From the NCBI GenBank assembly GCA_902609535.1, contig CACLSF010000007.1, forward strand, positions 1 to 36,568: 36,568 bases of DNA, written 5' to 3'. The position numbers and the translations under genes were made by a program. Positions within the stretch are counted from its first letter, which is position 1, and every line of letters begins with the position of its first letter. Of this stretch, positions 34,189-36,568 are shown in pieces. The notes beneath the pieces were generated by a model. That model had not been told where the DNA came from. It saw only the letters and a list, made by a program, of their open reading frames with translations, and did no database searches. This DNA is from an uncultured Pelagibacteraceae bacterium. GTDB lineage: Bacteria; Pseudomonadota; Alphaproteobacteria; Pelagibacterales; Pelagibacteraceae.

Positions 34189-34736
34189 ATAGTCATTATT
34201 TCATTTTCTTTATTCGTCACTCTTTCATCAATTATTTTTATTTTGTCGTCTGTATAGACTTGAATAATTTTTTCATTTTTTTTTAAGTCATCTTCTGAAA
34301 TTTCTTTTTCTTTTAATAATTTTTTTAAATCATCATTTGCTTCTCTTCGAATATTTCTAATTGATACTTTGCACTTTTCTCCCATTGACTTAATAATTTT
34401 CTTCATCTCAATTCTTCTCTCTTCACTCAAGTCTGGAACAGGCAATCTAATCAATTGACCGTCAATTTGAGGATTCAAACCTAATTCAGATTTTTTTATT
34501 GCTGAATCGATTAGTGAAACATTGCTCAAATCCCATACTTGAATATTTATTGTTCTAGGTTCGGGTGTTGTAATGCTAGCTAATTGATTGATGGGCATCT
34601 TTTGACCATAAACATCAACCTTAACAATATCAAGCATATTTGCATTTGCTCTCCCCGTTCTTAAAGAACCTAGTTCTTGTTGAAACACCTCATAGGTCTT
34701 CAACATTTTATTGTTGTATTTAGTTTCTTCAAACAT
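34185..34736 (-). CDS. frr: Ribosome recycling factor
   Basis: Soluble factor that, with EF-G, splits ribosomes after termination, 183 aa, normal length. Landmarks are LGSLRTGRANANMLDIVKVDVYG (about 22-44), INQLASITTPEPRTINIQVWD and LIRLPVPDLSEERR followed by the helical CKVSIRNIRREANDDLKKL. Its ATG overlaps the tsf stop by one base. In most proteobacteria pyrH separates tsf from frr; here the two are directly joined. Confidence 0.97.
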   Translation of the reverse strand: MFEETKYNNKMLKTYEVFQQELGSLRTGRANANMLDIVKVDVYGQKMPINQLASITTPEPRTINIQVWDLSNVSLIDSAIKKSELGLNPQIDGQLIRLPVPDLSEERRIEMKKIIKSMGEKCKVSIRNIRREANDDLKKLLKEKEISEDDLKKNEKIIQVYTDDKIKIIDERVTNKENEIMTI

Positions 34737-35587
34737 TATTCACCTATTTTTAATCTTATAAACTCATTTATCTCTAAATTTGAAAGCTCTAGACTTTTTA
34801 AAACGTCTTTTACCTTTAATTTAGGATCCATTACCCAATCTTGTGTCATTAAGCTATTTTCATCTTTAAACTTATTGATCTTACCAAAACTAATTTTTTT
34901 TACAATTTCATCGGGTTTTCCAGAATTCTTTAGTTCCTCTGATATTAATTCAACTTCTTTATCAACCATCTCTTGACTTATTTCATTTGGATTTAGCGCT
35001 ATGGGATTAGACGCTGCTATATGCATTGATAGTTGTTTACCAAATAGATCAACTTTATCTGATTTTTCATCTGATTTTAATGAAACTATGACGACTAATT
35101 TTGAAACGTTATCTTCAATTATTGAATGTTGATATGCATAATTCATGGAATTTGAATTATTAAAGGTTTTTGATCGACCAATTGTAATTTTTTCACCTAT
35201 CTTAGCTATTAAAGCAACTAAATTTTCATCTACGGTATTACCATTTTTCATAGATGCTTTTTTTAATTCCTCAATACTTGATGAATAAGTATTATTTAAG
35301 TCACTCAATTCCTTAGCAAACTCAATAAAATCATCATTTTTAGCAACAAAATCTGTTTCACAATTTACCTCAATTAAAGACATTTTTTGATGATCACCAG
35401 AAATAAGCACAACTCCTTCTGTTGCTGTTCTGGACATTTTTTTTGAAGCTTTTGCTATTCCTTTTACTCTTAATATCTCAGCGGCTTTATCTAAATTTCC
35501 ATGTGACTCTTTCAAAGCAGCATTACAATCTTTAAATCCTGCTCCAGTTGATTTTCGTAATTGCTTTACTTTTTCTATGTCACTCAT
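34736..35587 (-). CDS. tsf: Translation elongation factor Ts
   Basis: Nucleotide exchange factor for EF-Tu, 283 aa. The UBA-like N-terminus [21 protein letters not shown] is typical. The EF-Tu-contacting core [21 protein letters not shown] (about 74-94) follows, then the dimerisation subdomain and a C-terminal helical end. A ribosome binding site AGGA lies 8 bases before the ATG. It follows rpsB by 26 bases in the universal rpsB-tsf pair, so the leader before rpsB may control it too. Confidence 0.97.
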   Translation of the reverse strand: MSDIEKVKQLRKSTGAGFKDCNAALKESHGNLDKAAEILRVKGIAKASKKMSRTATEGVVLISGDHQKMSLIEVNCETDFVAKNDDFIEFAKELSDLNNTYSSSIEELKKASMKNGNTVDENLVALIAKIGEKITIGRSKTFNNSNSMNYAYQHSIIEDNVSKLVVIVSLKSDEKSDKVDLFGKQLSMHIAASNPIALNPNEISQEMVDKEVELISEELKNSGKPDEIVKKISFGKINKFKDENSLMTQDWVMDPKLKVKDVLKSLELSNLEINEFIRLKIGE

Positions 35588-35613
35588 TATGTATCCTGTA
35601 GTAATTTATTGAT

Positions 35614-36411
35614 TTAGTTAAGTTTATTTTCTACTTTTTCTTCTTTGGATTTTTCTGTAATTGAAATTTCTACTTTTCTTTCTTCAATCACTTTGTCTTT
35701 TTGATCCTCAGTTGAATCTTGAGGAGTCTCTTTCTTTGCATCTAGAATTGTTTCCTTTAGAAGAGAACAATATAAGTCAATAGATCTTCTTGCATCATCA
35801 TTCCCTGGAATAGGAAAATCTATACCATCTGGGTTAGAATTAGTATCTAAGACAGCAACAATAGGTATTCCTAACTTAATTGACTCTTTAATGGCTAAAG
35901 ATTCATAATTTGTATCAATTATAAAAACAAGATCTGGGATTTTTTTCATATTTGAAATTCCTCCTAGAGACCTTTGTAATTTATCTCTCTGACCACTCAT
36001 CTTTAATAGTTCTTTTTTTGTAAATCCTCTATTTTCGGATACCAAATCAGAATTAATCTTATCAAGTTTTTTGATTGAGTTAGAAATAGTCCCCCAATTT
36101 GTAAGCATACCTCCTAACCATCTGTAATTAACAAAAAATTGGCCAGTTTCATTGGCAAGTTCTGCAATGGCCTCAGAGGCTTGTTTTTTTGTAGATATAA
36201 ACAATATTTTTCCACCAGAGGCTATTGTTGAATAGACTTTTTCTAATGCTACTTTAGTAAGCTCTAATGTTTGTGTTAAATCAATTATGTGAATTGAGTC
36301 TCTTTTACCAAAAATAAATTTTTTCATTTTTGGGTTCCATCTCAATGTTTTATGGCCAAGGTGTACTCCCGCTTCTAATAATTGTTCTATTGTTAAGTTT
36401 GGTATTTTCAT
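35614..36411 (-). CDS. rpsB: 30S ribosomal protein S2
   Basis: Small-subunit ribosomal protein, 265 aa from the ATG at 36409-36411. The frame stays open to a GTG at 36435. The ATG is preferred because MKIPNLTIEQLLEAGVHLGHK aligns with the family start and a GGGA ribosome binding site lies just upstream, while the extra eight residues look like translated leader. RWNPKMKKFIFGKRDSIHIIDLTQT, FVNYRWLGGMLTNW and IPIVAVLDTNSNPDGIDFPIPGNDD are family blocks. A charged Lys/Glu tail of about 35 residues ends the protein. Confidence 0.96.
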   Translation of the reverse strand: MKIPNLTIEQLLEAGVHLGHKTLRWNPKMKKFIFGKRDSIHIIDLTQTLELTKVALEKVYSTIASGGKILFISTKKQASEAIAELANETGQFFVNYRWLGGMLTNWGTISNSIKKLDKINSDLVSENRGFTKKELLKMSGQRDKLQRSLGGISNMKKIPDLVFIIDTNYESLAIKESIKLGIPIVAVLDTNSNPDGIDFPIPGNDDARRSIDLYCSLLKETILDAKKETPQDSTEDQKDKVIEERKVEISITEKSKEEKVENKLN

Positions 36412-36480
36412 ATTTTTTCCCGGTTGTGCCACCACAATTACTGCCTAAAAAGGACCGGAGGTATAAAACCAGAAATTGTG
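36412..36480 (-). promoter_or_regulatory. Candidate pseudoknot leader RNA controlling rpsB-tsf
   Basis: On the minus strand CACAATT (36474-36480) pairs perfectly with AATTGTG (36433-36439), and TCCGGT (36454-36459) pairs with ACCGGG (36419-36424, one G-U pair). The strands occur in the order 1-2-1'-2', so both helices together make a pseudoknot. The last strand overlaps the GGGA ribosome binding site of rpsB, so folding would block translation. Ribosomal protein S2 is known to repress its own mRNA through a structured leader in E. coli, and rpsB leaders are known in other bacteria. Further upstream TTGTTT (36523-36528) and TAATTA (36501-36506) form a weak promoter pair. Confidence 0.55.
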
Positions 36481-36568
36481 TGCGTATTAATTTATGGAAC
36501 TAATTACAAAAAAAAGAAAAAAAAACAAGTGTTTTTTAAAAAATTTCAATATTTTCTGTATTTCTTAA

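Noticed and set aside
36412..36435. GTG start for rpsB eight codons upstream
   Set aside because: It falls in the structured leader, lacks a ribosome binding site, and adds residues not seen in S2 proteins.
36515..36545. A/T-only hairpin (AAAAACA/TGTTTTT) upstream of rpsB as a terminator of a gene beyond the edge
   Set aside because: The stem has almost no G-C pairs and a two-base loop; it is expected by chance in homopolymer-rich DNA and overlaps the candidate rpsB promoter.
1..36568. Mobile elements, prophage, CRISPR, defence or secondary-metabolite islands
   Set aside because: All supported genes are core housekeeping genes in conserved order; no transposase, integrase, direct-repeat array or sudden change in composition was seen.

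Overview
The window reads as a stretch of core chromosome from a streamlined marine alphaproteobacterium of the SAR11 / 'Candidatus Pelagibacter' type. The evidence is a strongly A+T-rich sequence with lysine/asparagine/isoleucine-rich proteins, almost no intergenic space, many stop-start overlaps, alphaproteobacterial gene neighbourhoods (ntrYX-trkA, ispDF fusion, eno-ftsB, ppiD-trpE, the rpsB-to-lpxB run), an alphaproteobacterial SOS box at lexA, and loss of several genes that usually sit in these neighbourhoods. I see no rRNA, CRISPR array, insertion sequence, prophage or toxin island, and no gene-free stretch longer than about 135 bases.

Layout. Positions 1-2587 (minus) hold a polar amino-acid ABC importer: binding protein aapJ, a terminator-like hairpin, permease aapQ and the start of a second membrane protein, probably aapM. 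A tRNA-Arg(UCU) lies at 2717-2793. Positions 2819-8742 (minus) are ntrY-ntrX-trkA-trkH, a two-component system followed by potassium uptake. Positions 8780-10840 (plus) are ispDF-pgpA-pncC (isoprenoid precursors, phosphatidylglycerol synthesis, pyridine nucleotide salvage). Positions 10835-17290 (minus) are tpiA-secG-pyrG-kdsA-eno-ftsB-lipA-coq10/ratA. Positions 17352-24760 (plus) are ppiD-trpE-trpG-trpD-trpC, lexA and gltX. Positions 24743-36568 (minus) are one long envelope and translation cluster: rpsB-tsf-frr-uppS-cdsA-dxr-bamA-ompH-lpxD-fabZ-lpxA-lpxI-lpxB.

The genes fit together as housekeeping. IspDF and Dxr feed the MEP pathway, whose product UppS lengthens into the undecaprenyl carrier. 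FabZ, LpxD, LpxA, LpxI, LpxB and KdsA make lipid A and KDO. BamA and OmpH assemble outer-membrane proteins. CdsA and PgpA make phospholipids. TrpEGDC covers the first steps of tryptophan synthesis.

The points of most interest are regulatory or reductive. NtrX keeps its receiver, ATPase and DNA-binding parts but has lost the GAFTGA sigma-54 contact motif. A short pseudoknot-capable leader before rpsB can cover its ribosome binding site. A perfect GAAC-N7-GAAC SOS box precedes lexA. PpiD shows no recognisable parvulin domain. UppS carries an altered RTGGE motif. pyrH, rseP, moaC/moeA/comEC and dusB/ntrBC are absent from places where alphaproteobacteria commonly keep them. I did not find a clearly new multi-gene system, and most of the window is ordinary core genome.
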